Source of the DNA: Streptomyces sp. HUAS 15-9 | Lineage (GTDB): Bacteria > Actinomycetota > Actinomycetes > Streptomycetales > Streptomycetaceae | Direction: 5' to 3' | Assembly (NCBI RefSeq): GCF_025642155.1 | Contig: NZ_CP106798.1 | Coordinates: forward strand, 1,736,001-1,800,000 | Length of the DNA: 64,000 bases | Part shown: piece by piece, positions 16,135-25,466 of the stretch | How positions within the stretch are numbered: position 1 is the stretch's first letter | How the letters are laid out: the number at the start of each line of letters is the position of its first letter | The notes under the pieces: generated by a model | Database searches by the model: none | The model's input: the letters and a program-made list of their open reading frames with translations, nothing else | Told to the model about the DNA's origin: nothing | Position numbers and translations under genes: made by a program

Positions 16135-18290
16135 GAGGGTGTCTCCGTGGCCGATCTGACGGTCTGGCGCAGGCGCCGCTGGATGCGGTCGGCGAGACCC
16201 TGCGCCTCCTGGCCGAGGCCGGCCTGGGCGGGGGCGCTGGTGGCGCCGGACGCCATGGCGTCGGCGGCGGGCTCGGGAGAGTCGACCGTACGACCGTCGG
16301 CCCAGCCGGAGACCGCGTAGACGACGACCGGGGCGTCGGTGAGGACGGAGATCGTCCAGGAGGCGCGCTGCTTGACGCCGAAGCCGGCGGCGAGGGTGTT
16401 CTTGGCGGCGTACGGGCGGGGCATCAGGTCGGTACGGCGGTCCAGGCCCTCCTTCTTGAAGCGGCCGGCGAGGGAGGTCATAGCGGCGGAGTCGGCCTTG
16501 GTGAACAGGAGGCCGACGGTGGTGACGTAGCTCTGGGTGGCGTCGGTGTAGGTGGCCCTGAGCAGTCGCTGGCAGCCGACGGGAGCGAGGGCCTTGCGCA
16601 GCAGCGGGTCGAGGGCATTCGCACAGCCGCTGTCCGGACCGACGGCGACACGCGTCCAGGTGCGGTCGGCGCCACCGGGTCCCGCGCCGTTGCCCTCCAC
16701 GGTGGGCGGGAACAACTCGTCGACCGGCACGTTGTGCCACATCGCTCCGGCCGCGGCGAAACGGTTGCCGGAGCCGGGGCTCCCGGAGTCACCGGTGAGC
16801 CAACTCCCGGTCACCGCACCGCCGATGAGCCCGAGCCCGATCACGACACAGGCGGCGGCAGCGGCGGTCCGCGGAACCACCCACGCGCCCAGCGGCCGAG
16901 GCCGCCCCCGCTGGTCGTACCCCTCGGCCTCTCCGAACGACACGACATGCCGGGCCGCGCTCCAGGAAAGGGCCGGGTCCGGGGACACGGGGCTCGCGGA
17001 CGAGCCCGACGCGTCAGGGGCCGGGCCGTCAGCGACCCGGGCCGGACCCCACGCCTCACCCGAGACCGGCACACCGACGGGACGCGGCGCCACGTCATCG
17101 GCCGAGCGGGGCGGGAAGACCGGCGCCGGGGAGATCTGCGGCGCCGGACGCCCCACCGTCTGCCGACGGGGGCACGGACGACGAAGGGGGCACGGACGCC
17201 GGAGCGGGCGGGCCCGCGGGGTGACGCGGATCGCCAAGGTGGCGCGGGTCGCCAAGGTGGCGCGGGTCGCCGTTCACCGGACGCGGCGGAGCCGGGGAAC
17301 CCGAGACATCGGCAGCGCGCGACGGCACGCCACGCGCCGAATGCGGCGCGGACGACGGAGCGGGCGGGCCGGACGGGTGACGCCGGTCGCCGGGATGTGC
17401 GGTGGCCGGGGGCGCAGAGGTGCGCGCCGTGTGCGGGGCGCCTGCGGTACGCCCTTCCTCCGGGCGCGGGACCCGCTCGGTGCCCGACTCCTCGGCGCCG
17501 GTCGCTCCGGGTACCGCACCCGGGCCGGAGCCTCGGTCGGGCCTGGTGGCGGGCTTTGGCGGCACGGCGGAGGAATCGGTACGCCCGACGGACCCGGTAC
17601 TCCTGGAGTCCGGTTCCCGATCGGGCTGCGGCGATATGCCCTCGGAGGCCGGGCGGGCGTCCGGTACGGGCGTCGTGGAGTCCGGCCGGGTGGCCGGCCC
17701 GGGCGGTGCGGTGGGAGAGGCCGGGCGCGACGGGGTCGGCGAGGCGCCGGCGGTCCGGCCGGTGGGCGGCTCGGGGGTCCGGGCCGGGGGCACCGGTCGC
17801 AGGCGGGCGGGCCTGTCCAGCCGCGTGGGAGGCGGGGTGCTGGGCCGGCGGGGCGGCACCGTGGCCCCCGGTCCGGTGAGGTCGGCGCTCGTCCGGCGCG
17901 GCTCGCGACCGGCGGTGGGCGGCGCGTCGGGGAAGCGCGCGGAGGCGGCGGCGGGGGCGCGGACGGAGTGCTCGGCGTCAGGCGGAACGGGCGGAGGCTG
18001 GGGAAGCGTGGCTGCCCGTCCGGGGAGCCGGACGCGTTGCGGCCCACGTCGCCCTCGCGCGCGTCGCTCTGGGCCACTGGCCCGGCCGAGGGGACGTTCG
18101 AGCCCGGCGTACGACTGCCGGCCGGGGCACCCGGAGCCACGCGACGGCTCCCGCCCGGCAGTGGCCTGCCCTCCGGGAGGTCACCGTTCGCCGTGGCATC
18201 ACCGGAGCCGGAGGCGGAGTCGTGGGGGTGGCCGGGCGGAGGTGTCGTGGGGCGGGGCGGGACCGGGGCGTGCTGCGCTTCCCTGCTCAT
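16131..18290 (-). pseudogene. Proline-rich membrane protein with two compensating frameshifts
   Basis: The intended product is a long, disordered Pro/Ser/Gly-rich cytoplasmic region (MSREAQHAPVPPRPTT onward, including a GDPRHL hexapeptide repeated three times), one membrane helix (AAAAACVVIGLGLIGGAVTG) and an extracellular domain (AMWHNVPVDELFPPTVEG, DPLLRKALAPVGCQRLLRATYTD). The coding signal changes frame twice: near 18000-18003 (a run of four G on the plus strand, one base apparently missing) and near 17151-17154 (a run of four C, one base apparently extra). Without correction the outer frame stops at 17274-17276 and the middle frame at 17095-17097. Corrected length is about 719 residues. 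Both breaks in homopolymers could be sequencing errors. It is coupled to the mycosin gene. Confidence 0.55.
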
Positions 18291-18565
18291 GCACCCCCCG
18301 TTTCCCAGTGCCCGGGCCGTTTCCTCGTACGCGGGCCGCCGTCCTCGTCGCCCGGCCCGGTGCGGGACAGTCCGCCCCCAGGCACGCATACCCGCAGCGG
18401 CGGCCCGGCATCCCGGCGCAGGGCGTCGGCCGGAGTCGTTCCGTCGTGCGTGCGCGTCACTCTACGGGGTGTCGCAGGGCGAACGGGAACCAGTCCGTGA
18501 CCCCGGGGGCATCTGCCCGGAACGTCCCCCTACCCTGCGGTAATCCTGTCTGGCAGGCTTCGTGC

Positions 18566-19768
18566 ATGACTGCGCGCGCCGCCGACCGGGCCCGTTACGA
18601 CAGGGCCACAGCCCATCTCGACGCCCCTCACGCGATCGTGGACCTGGACGCCTTCGACGCCAACGCGGACGATCTCGCCCGCCGGGCCGGCGGGAAGCCG
18701 ATCCGGGTCGCCAGCAAGTCCGTACGCTGTCGTGCCCTGCTCGAACGCGTCCTCGCGAAGGACGGCTTCCGGGGCGTCATGTCCTTCACGCTCGCCGAGT
18801 CCCTGTGGCTGGCCCGTTCCGGTTTCGACGACGTCCTGCTCGCCTATCCGTCCGCCGACCGCACCGGTTACGCGGAGCTCACCGGCGACCCCAAGCTCGC
18901 CTCCGCCGTCACCGTCATGGTCGACTCCGTCGCCCACCTCGACCTGATCGACGCCGCGCGCGCCGGCGGACGTGAAGTCGTGCGCGTCTGCCTGGAGTTG
19001 GACACCTCACTGAAGCTGCTCGGCGGACGGGTGCGGGTCGGGGCGCTGCGTTCGCCGCTGCACTCCCCCGCCCAGGTCTCGGAGTTGGCACGGGCGGTGG
19101 CCCGGCGGCCCGGTTTCCGGCTCGTGGGAATCATGGCGTACGAGGGGCACATCGCCGGTGTCGGTGACGCCGTCGCCGGGCGGCCGCTGCGCTCCCGCGC
19201 GATACGGCTGATGCAGGCGACCGCCCGCCGTGAGCTGGCCGAGCGGCGCGCCGCGGCGGTGCGGGCGGTCCGTGCCGTGGCCCCGGACCTGGAGTTCGTC
19301 AACGGCGGCGGCACGGGCAGTGTGCAGTACACGGCGGCCGAGGACTCGGTCACCGAGATCGGGGCGGGTTCCGGACTGTATGTGCCGCGCCTCTTCGACA
19401 ACTACACGTCCTTCAAGGGGCGTCCCGCCGCCCTGTTCGCCCTGCCCGTCGTGCGGCGGCCGGGGGTGGGCGTGGTGACCGTGCTCGGCGGCGGCTACCC
19501 GGCCTCCGGTGTGGCCGGGCCGGACCGGCTGCCGGTGCCGTATCTGCCGGAGGGGCTGCGGTACGACTCCCAGGAGGGGCCGGGCGAGGTACAGACCCCG
19601 CTGCTCGGCTCGCCCGCCGACGACCTCCTCATCGGCGACAAGGTGTGGTTCCGGCACGCCAAGGCCGGTGAGCTGTGCGAGCGCTTCGCCGCACTGCACC
19701 TGATCGCGGGGGACACGGTGACGGCCACCGTGCCGACGTACCGGGGCGAGGGCCGCACCTTCCTCTGA
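18566..19768 (+). CDS. PLP-dependent amino acid deaminase/aldolase (alanine-racemase-like N-domain, DSD1 type)
   Basis: 400 residues with a fold-type III PLP barrel: APHAIVDLDAFDANADDLARR, then the PLP lysine in PIRVASKSVRC, and barrel segments VRVCLELDTSLKLLG, LVGIMAYEGHIAGVG, LEFVNGGGTGSV and TEIGAGSGLY. The C-terminal half (GVVTVLGGGYPASG, DKVWFRHAKAGELCERF) matches D-threonine aldolase or D-serine dehydratase-like proteins, in which a metal sits beside PLP. The substrate is not certain. The ATG at 18566 has only a weak GGCAGG ahead of it. The 275-base gap before it holds no gene. Confidence 0.85.
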   Translation: MTARAADRARYDRATAHLDAPHAIVDLDAFDANADDLARRAGGKPIRVASKSVRCRALLERVLAKDGFRGVMSFTLAESLWLARSGFDDVLLAYPSADRTGYAELTGDPKLASAVTVMVDSVAHLDLIDAARAGGREVVRVCLELDTSLKLLGGRVRVGALRSPLHSPAQVSELARAVARRPGFRLVGIMAYEGHIAGVGDAVAGRPLRSRAIRLMQATARRELAERRAAAVRAVRAVAPDLEFVNGGGTGSVQYTAAEDSVTEIGAGSGLYVPRLFDNYTSFKGRPAALFALPVVRRPGVGVVTVLGGGYPASGVAGPDRLPVPYLPEGLRYDSQEGPGEVQTPLLGSPADDLLIGDKVWFRHAKAGELCERFAALHLIAGDTVTATVPTYRGEGRTFL

Positions 19769-19798
19769 TCGAGGCGCGGTTCACCAGTGCGCGGTTGA

Positions 19799-21016
19799 TC
19801 AGTACACGGTGTCCGGCTCGTCCGGGACCGGCGTGCCGTCCTCCCGGCGGAGCGGCCCGTGGGTGCCGTCGTGGGCCGTGTAGGCCGTGGTCGAGCACGG
19901 GTACGGGTGGGGCCTGCGGGGCAGTGGGTCGATGAACATGGGGGTGACCAGCCAGCGTCCGTCGGCGTCGTCGTAGGCCCGGCACATCAGCTCGGGCTTG
20001 TTGCGGTTGACGGCCAGATGGACGCCGGTGGCGTCGCCGACGAAGGTGACGTCGGTGTCCGCGTCGCCTGCCGCGAGGGCGGGCCGCCGTTGCCGGGACT
20101 GCCGCTGCCAGGCCGCGGCACCCCGGACGCCGTACACCTCCTGGTTGATCCAGCAGCGCTTGCCGTCGATGTAGGGGATGACCTCACCCCGGGTGGCCGG
20201 GATGCCGCCGCAGCCCTCGTTACGGGGGGTGATGCGGCCCCGGCGGTCCAGGACCGGGCGGATGGCGATCGTGTGGGCCGCGTCGATGCCGACGCCCGCC
20301 GACCAGACCTCGGTGACGGGCTCGGCGCCCGCGGAGACGATGTAGACGTCGAATCCCGCCCGTCGGAGGGTGTGGATCAGATCGCGCTGCTGGTCGTAGT
20401 AGCGGACGTAGGCGGGGAGGGTGTGCGTGCCGAGGGTCCGGGTGGCGCCGACGGGGGCGGCCAGGGCCTCGCGGCGGGCGGCCGCGGCGTAGGCGGTGAG
20501 GTCGGCGGGGGTGCGGCCGGTGAAGAGCTGGGGCACCCAGGCGTACTGCGGCACGGTGCGCCGGTGGTTCCAGGTGCCCACGAAGGCCGGGGTGCCGGTC
20601 ATGGTGGTGGCGTTCTCGCGGATCTCCAGGATCTCGTCCGCGCAGCGCGGGCCGGACAGGACGGGGCCGGTGCCGCAGGCCTTGGTGAGGGCCTTGTCGG
20701 CAGCCGGGGTCAGCCACTCGCTGGTGTCCGTCCAGTGGTCCGGGCGGAGCAGTTTCCCGTGGCGCAGGGCCCAGGTGAGGGTCGCGTCGGTGACGTCGTT
20801 CTTGGTGACCGTGTTGTCCCAGTCGAACGCGGCCACCGCGCCCCGGTGCCCGGAGCAGATGCCGTAGGTGTCGATCACCCGCTGGAGGCGGGCGCGGTCG
20901 TCGCCGTGCCAAGTGCCGGTCAGCCGTGGGCAGTCGGAGTGTGCGGGCGGTGGTGGGGTCGCGACCGCCAGGGTGGTGGCGGCCGCGACCAGGGTCCACG
21001 CGAGAAGGTGTCGCAT
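19799..21016 (-). CDS. Secreted HAD-family phosphatase
   Basis: 405 residues. A signal peptide (residues 1-26, LLAWTLVAAATTLAVATPPPPA) precedes a haloacid dehalogenase domain: the DxD nucleophile in AAFDWDNTVTKND, the motif II region in GFDVYIVSAGAEPVTEVW and the late acidic motif in DTDVTFVGDATGVHLAV. The fold resembles phosphoserine-phosphatase-type enzymes exported as phosphocholine or similar phosphatases. It lies 26 bases downstream of the SDR gene on the same strand and may be the last gene of the glnA4 operon. A choline- or ethanolamine-phosphate substrate would suit that context, but this is inference. Confidence 0.85.
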   Translation of the reverse strand: MRHLLAWTLVAAATTLAVATPPPPAHSDCPRLTGTWHGDDRARLQRVIDTYGICSGHRGAVAAFDWDNTVTKNDVTDATLTWALRHGKLLRPDHWTDTSEWLTPAADKALTKACGTGPVLSGPRCADEILEIRENATTMTGTPAFVGTWNHRRTVPQYAWVPQLFTGRTPADLTAYAAAARREALAAPVGATRTLGTHTLPAYVRYYDQQRDLIHTLRRAGFDVYIVSAGAEPVTEVWSAGVGIDAAHTIAIRPVLDRRGRITPRNEGCGGIPATRGEVIPYIDGKRCWINQEVYGVRGAAAWQRQSRQRRPALAAGDADTDVTFVGDATGVHLAVNRNKPELMCRAYDDADGRWLVTPMFIDPLPRRPHPYPCSTTAYTAHDGTHGPLRREDGTPVPDEPDTVY

Positions 21017-21042
21017 ACGACCCGAACCGTACCGGTCTGCCC

Positions 21043-21825
21043 CTACAGGGGTGTGACGTACGCGCCCGAGATTCCGCCGTCCACCAGGAAGTCGGTGGCG
21101 TTGACGAAGGCGGAGTCGTCGCTGGCCAGGAAGGCGACTGCGGCGGCGATCTCCTCGGCCTCGGCGAACCGGCCGACCGGGATGTGCACGAGCCGGCGGG
21201 CGGCCCGCTCCGGGTCCTTGGCGAACAGCTCCTGCAGGAGCGGGGTGTTGACCGGCCCCGGGCACAGGGCGTTCACGCGGATGCCCTCGCGGGCGAACTG
21301 CACGCCGAGCTCGCGGGACATGGCGAGCACGCCGCCCTTGGAGGCGGTGTACGAGATCTGGGAGGTCGCCGCGCCCATCCGGGCCACGAAGGACGCCGTG
21401 TTGATGATCGACCCCTTGCCCTGGCGGCGCATGTAGGGGATGGCGGCCTTGCAGCACAAGTAGACGGAGGTGAGGTTGACCTCCTGGACGCGCTTCCAGG
21501 CCTCCAGGCCGGTCTCCAGGATGGAGTCGTCGTCGGGCGGCGAGATACCGGCGTTGTTGAAGGCGATGTCGACGCTGCCGTAGGTGTCGTAGGCCGTCCT
21601 GAAGAGGGCCTCGACCTGCTCGGGGTCGGTGACGTCGACCTTCACGAAGATTCCGTCGACCTCGTCGGCGGCGGCCTTGCCGCGGGCCTCGTCGACGTCG
21701 CCGCAGACGACGTGGGCGCCCTCGGAGGCGAGCCGGCGGACGGCGGCGAGGCCGATGCCGCTGCCGGCTCCGGTGATGACGGCGGTACGGCCGACCAGGC
21801 GGCGGCAGATGGTTTCGTCGGTCAT
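21043..21825 (-). CDS. Short-chain dehydrogenase/reductase
   Basis: A 260-residue classical SDR annotated elsewhere as 3-oxoacyl-ACP reductase. It has the cofactor motif TGAGSGIGLA, NNAG (FNNAGIS), the Ser in IINTASF and YTASK of the active site, and PGPVNTPLLQEL. Located 7 bases after the aldehyde dehydrogenase gene and downstream of the GlnA4-like synthetase, it is best read as the alcohol dehydrogenase that oxidises a gamma-glutamylated amino alcohol to the aldehyde. That role follows from context and the proposed streptomycete ethanolamine pathway. Confidence 0.88.
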   Translation of the reverse strand: MTDETICRRLVGRTAVITGAGSGIGLAAVRRLASEGAHVVCGDVDEARGKAAADEVDGIFVKVDVTDPEQVEALFRTAYDTYGSVDIAFNNAGISPPDDDSILETGLEAWKRVQEVNLTSVYLCCKAAIPYMRRQGKGSIINTASFVARMGAATSQISYTASKGGVLAMSRELGVQFAREGIRVNALCPGPVNTPLLQELFAKDPERAARRLVHIPVGRFAEAEEIAAAVAFLASDDSAFVNATDFLVDGGISGAYVTPL

Positions 21826-21832
21826 GAGCGGC

Positions 21833-23197
21833 TCAGGCCTCCGTGCTGATGAAGACGTTCTTGGTTTCGGTGAAGGCGGTCAGGGCGTCCGGGCCCAGTT
21901 CGCGGCCGAGGCCGGACTGCTTGAACCCGCCGAACGGGGTCGAGTAGCGGACGCTGGAGTGGGAGTTGACGGACAGGTTGCCCGCGCGGACGGCCCGGGA
22001 GACGCGCAGGGCGCGGCCCAGGTCGCGGGTCCACAGGGAGCCGGCGAGGCCGTACGGGGTGCCGTCGGCGAGGCGTACGGCGTCCGCCTCGTCCGTGAAG
22101 GGCAGCAGGACGGCGACCGGGCCGAAGATCTCCTCGCGGGCCGCCTCGGAGTCCGGCCGCTCCCCCGTGAGCACGGTCGGCGCGAACCAGAAGCCGGGCC
22201 CGTCGGGTGCGCTGCCGCGCAGCGCTGGGGCGTCGTCCGGCACGAAGGACCGTACGCGGTCCAGCTGTTGACGGGAGATCAGCGGGCCCATCCGGGTCTT
22301 CTCGTCGGCGGGGTCGCCCACCACCACGGCCGACAGGGCGTCGGCGAGGAACTCGTGGGCCTCGTCGTACACGGACTCCTGGACGAGGATGCGGGTGCGG
22401 GCGCAGCAGTCCTGGCCGGAGTTGTCCAGGAAGGAGAACGGGTCGAGGGCGGACTTCAGGTCGGCGTCGGCGAAGACGATGTTCGGGCTCTTGCCGCCGA
22501 GTTCGAGGGTGACGGGCTTGACCTGCCGGGCGCAGCGCTCCATGACCTCGCGGCCGGTGCGGCCGGCGCCGGTGAACACGATCTTCGCCACGTCCGGGTG
22601 GTCGACCAGGGCGCGGCCGGTGATGTGGCCGTATCCGGGGAGGACGTGGAACAGCCCCTCCGGCAGGCCCGCTTCCAGCGCGAGCTCGGCCAGGCGCAGC
22701 GCGGTGAGCGGGGTGGTCTCGGCCGGCTTGAGGACGACGGCGTTGCCCGCGGCGAGCGCCGGGAAGGAGCCCCAGGCGGCGATGGGCATGGGGAAGTTCC
22801 AGGGGGCGATCACGCCGACCACCCCGAGGGGTTCCTGGAAGGTGATGTCCCAGCCGCCGGGCACGGGGATCTGCTTGCCGAGGAGGCGTTCGGCGCCGCC
22901 GGCCGCGTACAGCAGCAGGTCGCGGGCGTTGCCGGCCTCCCAGCGGGCGTTGCCGAGGAGGTGGCCGGCCTCGCGGACCTCCAGTTGCGCCAGTTCCTCG
23001 ATGTGGGCGTCGACGACGTCGGCGTAGCGGCGCAGCAGGCGGGCGCGGTCGGCGGGTGCCGCGGCCGCCCACCCGCGCTGGGCGGCACTCGCGCGGGCGA
23101 CGGCGCGGTCCACCTCGGCCGCGTCGGCGGCGGGGACGGTGGCGACGACCTCCTCGGTCGCCGGGTTGAGTACCTGGAGCTCGGACTCGTTCGACAC
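21833..23197 (-). CDS. NAD(P)-dependent aldehyde dehydrogenase
   Basis: 454 residues of the ALDH superfamily. Visible are the Asn motif (IAPWNFPMPIAAW), the cofactor loop (FTGAGRTGREVM), the catalytic Glu in VTLELGGKSPNIVF, the catalytic Cys in NSGQDCCARTRI, and EEIFGPVAVLLPF. The GTG start is preceded by AGAGGTCC and lies 11 bases after the synthetase stop. It should oxidise a gamma-glutamyl aldehyde to the acid in the same pathway as its neighbours, by analogy with PuuC in E. coli putrescine breakdown. Confidence 0.92.
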   Translation of the reverse strand: MSNESELQVLNPATEEVVATVPAADAAEVDRAVARASAAQRGWAAAAPADRARLLRRYADVVDAHIEELAQLEVREAGHLLGNARWEAGNARDLLLYAAGGAERLLGKQIPVPGGWDITFQEPLGVVGVIAPWNFPMPIAAWGSFPALAAGNAVVLKPAETTPLTALRLAELALEAGLPEGLFHVLPGYGHITGRALVDHPDVAKIVFTGAGRTGREVMERCARQVKPVTLELGGKSPNIVFADADLKSALDPFSFLDNSGQDCCARTRILVQESVYDEAHEFLADALSAVVVGDPADEKTRMGPLISRQQLDRVRSFVPDDAPALRGSAPDGPGFWFAPTVLTGERPDSEAAREEIFGPVAVLLPFTDEADAVRLADGTPYGLAGSLWTRDLGRALRVSRAVRAGNLSVNSHSSVRYSTPFGGFKQSGLGRELGPDALTAFTETKNVFISTEA

Positions 23198-23208
23198 GGA
23201 AGGACCTC

Positions 23209-24567
23209 TCACATGCGTTCGAAGGAGCGGCGCAGCTCCCAGTCGGTCACCGCGGCGTCGAAGGCCTCCAGCTCGACGCGCGCCATGTTGCGGTAGTGCG
23301 CGACGACCTCGTCGCCGAAGGCGGCCTTGGCGATCGGGCTGTTCTCCCACAGCTCGGCGGCCTCGCGCAGGGTGGTGGGGACGTGCTCGAAGTCGGCGGT
23401 GTAGGCGTTGCCGGGGCAGGGCTCGGGCAGCTCCAGCTTCTGCTCGATGCCGTACAGACCCGCCGCGACGAGGGCGGCGACGGCGAGGTGCGGGTTGACG
23501 TCGCCGCCGGGCAGCCGGTTCTCGAAGCGCAGGGAGCGGCCGTGGCCGACGACCCGCAGGGCGCAGGTGCGGTTGTCGTGGCCCCAGGCGACGGCGGTCG
23601 GCGCGAAGGAGCCGGGCTGGAACCGCTTGTAGGAGTTGATGTGGGGGGCGTAGAGGAGGGAGAAGTCGCGCAGGGCGGCGAGCTGGCCGGCGAGGAAGTG
23701 CCGCATGACCTCGCTCATCCCGCCGGGGGCGGCCATGGCGTTGGTACCGTCGGCGTCCGCGAGCGAGAGGTGGATGTGGCAGGAATTGCCCTCGCGTTCG
23801 TTGTACTTGGCCATGAAGGTGATGGACACGCCCTCCTGGGCGGCGATCTCCTTGGCCCCGGTCTTGTAGATGGCGTGCTGGTCACAGGTGACCAGGGCCT
23901 CGTCGTAGCGGAAGGCGATCTCGTGCTGGCCGGGGTTGCACTCGCCCTTGGCGGACTCGACGGTGAGGCCGGCGCCGGCCATCTCGTTGCGGATGCGGCG
24001 CAGCAGGGGCTCGATGCGGCCGGTGCCGAGCACCGAGTAGTCGATGTTGTACTGGTTGGCGGGGGTCAGATCCCGGTAGTTCGCGTCCCAGGCCTGCTCG
24101 TAGCTGTCCTTGAAGACGATGAACTCCAGCTCGGTGCCGACCTGGGCGGTGTAGCCGAGCTCGGCGAGGCGGTCCAGCTGGCGGCGCAGGATCTGGCGGG
24201 GCGCGGCGGCCACCGGGGAACCGTCCTCCCAGGCCAGATCGGCGATGACCATGGCCGTGCCGGCGTTCCAGGGCACGCGGCGCAGGGTGGTCAGGTCGGG
24301 GTGCATGGCGAAGTCGCCGTAGCCGCGGTCCCAGGAGGACATCGCGTAGCCGTCGACGGTGTTCATCTCGGTGTCGACGGCGAGGAGATAGTTGCAGCCC
24401 TCGGTGCCGTGGTGGAGAACCTCGTCGAGGAAGAATCGTGCGGCGAACCGCTTGCCCTGGAGTCGCCCTTGCATGTCGGGGAAGGCCAGGACGACAGTGT
24501 CGATCTCACCGCCGGCGACGAGGGTGTGCAGCTCCTCGACGCTGAGCGGGGGTGTGCGGTCTGCCAC
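23209..24567 (-). CDS. glnA4: Glutamine-synthetase-like gamma-glutamylamide synthetase (GlnA4 type)
   Basis: 452 residues. GS domains are clear: the N-terminal beta-grasp (DTVVLAFPDMQGRLQGKR), then GTELEFIVFKDSYE, ESAKGECNPGQHEIAF, NEREGNSCHIHLSLAD and the C-terminal SLRFENRLPGGDVNPHLA. Such paralogs ligate glutamate to amines instead of ammonia; in S. coelicolor GlnA4 makes gamma-glutamylethanolamide. The same gene neighbourhood (ALDH, SDR, divergent GntR/FadR regulator, gamma-glutamyl hydrolase) supports that assignment. The GTG start follows AAGGAG. It is the first gene of a minus-strand operon; the 93-base divergent gap to the regulator holds overlapping -10-like boxes (AAGGTA/TACCTT). 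Confidence 0.88.
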   Translation of the reverse strand: MADRTPPLSVEELHTLVAGGEIDTVVLAFPDMQGRLQGKRFAARFFLDEVLHHGTEGCNYLLAVDTEMNTVDGYAMSSWDRGYGDFAMHPDLTTLRRVPWNAGTAMVIADLAWEDGSPVAAAPRQILRRQLDRLAELGYTAQVGTELEFIVFKDSYEQAWDANYRDLTPANQYNIDYSVLGTGRIEPLLRRIRNEMAGAGLTVESAKGECNPGQHEIAFRYDEALVTCDQHAIYKTGAKEIAAQEGVSITFMAKYNEREGNSCHIHLSLADADGTNAMAAPGGMSEVMRHFLAGQLAALRDFSLLYAPHINSYKRFQPGSFAPTAVAWGHDNRTCALRVVGHGRSLRFENRLPGGDVNPHLAVAALVAAGLYGIEQKLELPEPCPGNAYTADFEHVPTTLREAAELWENSPIAKAAFGDEVVAHYRNMARVELEAFDAAVTDWELRRSFERM

Positions 24568-24660
24568 GGGAGAACTCCTTCGGCTTCTGCGCTTCTTCGG
24601 CCGGGCCGGGAGCCATAAGGTATTGCGGAGAACCATTGCTTGGGAAGGGGGTACGGCCGG

Positions 24661-25398
24661 ATGTCGCAGGACACTGAGCCGGGAAGGCTGGACGACCGCC
24701 TGACGCCGGTACTGCGGCCGGTGCGTGCGGGGAACGGCTTCGAGGAGGCTCTCGAGCAGATCCTGCAGGTCGTGCGGCTCGGTCTGGTGCCGGCCGGCGA
24801 GCGGCTGCCCGCCGAGCGGGAGCTGGCCGAGCGGCTCGGGATCAGCCGGGTGACGCTGCGCGAGGTGCTGAAGGTGCTGCAGGACCAGGGGCTGGTGGAG
24901 TCGCGGCGCGGGCGGTACGGCGGAACGTTCGTGCTGCCGAGGGCCGATGCCGGCGGCGAGGACGAGCTGCGGCGGCGGATCGCCGAGGTCGACATCGAGG
25001 ACATGCTGCGGTTCCGGGAGGTCCTCGAGGTGGGCGCGGCCGGGCTGTGCGCGGCGCACGGCCTGAGCGACGAGCAGGCGGGGCGGCTGCGCGAGGCGCT
25101 GGCCCGCACGCACGACGCTCCGCTGGCCGACTACCGGCGCCTGGACACGCTGCTCCATCTCACCCTGGCCGAGCTGTGCGGCTCGCCGACGCTGACCTCG
25201 CAGTACGCGGCGGTGCGGGCGACGGTGAACGACCTGCTCGACTGCATCCCGCTGCTGGTCCGCAATCTGGAGCATTCGCAGCGGCAGCACATCGCACTGG
25301 TGGAGGCCGTGCTGGACGGCGACGCGGACGGGGCGCGGGAGATGATGCGGGAACACTGCGCGGGCACGGCCGCGCTGCTGCGGGGTTTCCTGGCCTGA
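24661..25398 (+). CDS. GntR/FadR-family transcriptional regulator
   Basis: 245 residues. A winged helix-turn-helix (residues ~28-95: ERLPAERELAERLGISRVTL, VESRRGRYGGTFVL) is joined to an FCD ligand-binding domain (EDMLRFREVLEVGAAGLC, and the metal/ligand His region LDTLLHLTLAELCGS and HSQRQHIALVEAVLDGDADGA). It is divergent from glnA4 and upstream of the gamma-glutamyl hydrolase, so it is the likely local repressor. GGAAGGGGG precedes the ATG at a long spacing. Confidence 0.88.
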   Translation: MSQDTEPGRLDDRLTPVLRPVRAGNGFEEALEQILQVVRLGLVPAGERLPAERELAERLGISRVTLREVLKVLQDQGLVESRRGRYGGTFVLPRADAGGEDELRRRIAEVDIEDMLRFREVLEVGAAGLCAAHGLSDEQAGRLREALARTHDAPLADYRRLDTLLHLTLAELCGSPTLTSQYAAVRATVNDLLDCIPLLVRNLEHSQRQHIALVEAVLDGDADGAREMMREHCAGTAALLRGFLA

Positions 25399-25466
25399 GG
25401 GCTTGCCGTTCACCGGCACCTCGACAAAGGTATGAACTCAATCCATTACGGGGAGCGTGAGGACGT

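Noticed and set aside
17226..17275. 18-base repeats considered as a CRISPR-like array
   Set aside because: The repeats are contiguous without spacers and encode GDPRHL three times in the middle frame of the proline-rich protein.
24568..24660. FadR-type operator between glnA4 and its regulator
   Set aside because: Only a short ATTGC direct repeat and overlapping -10-like boxes were seen; no convincing palindrome.
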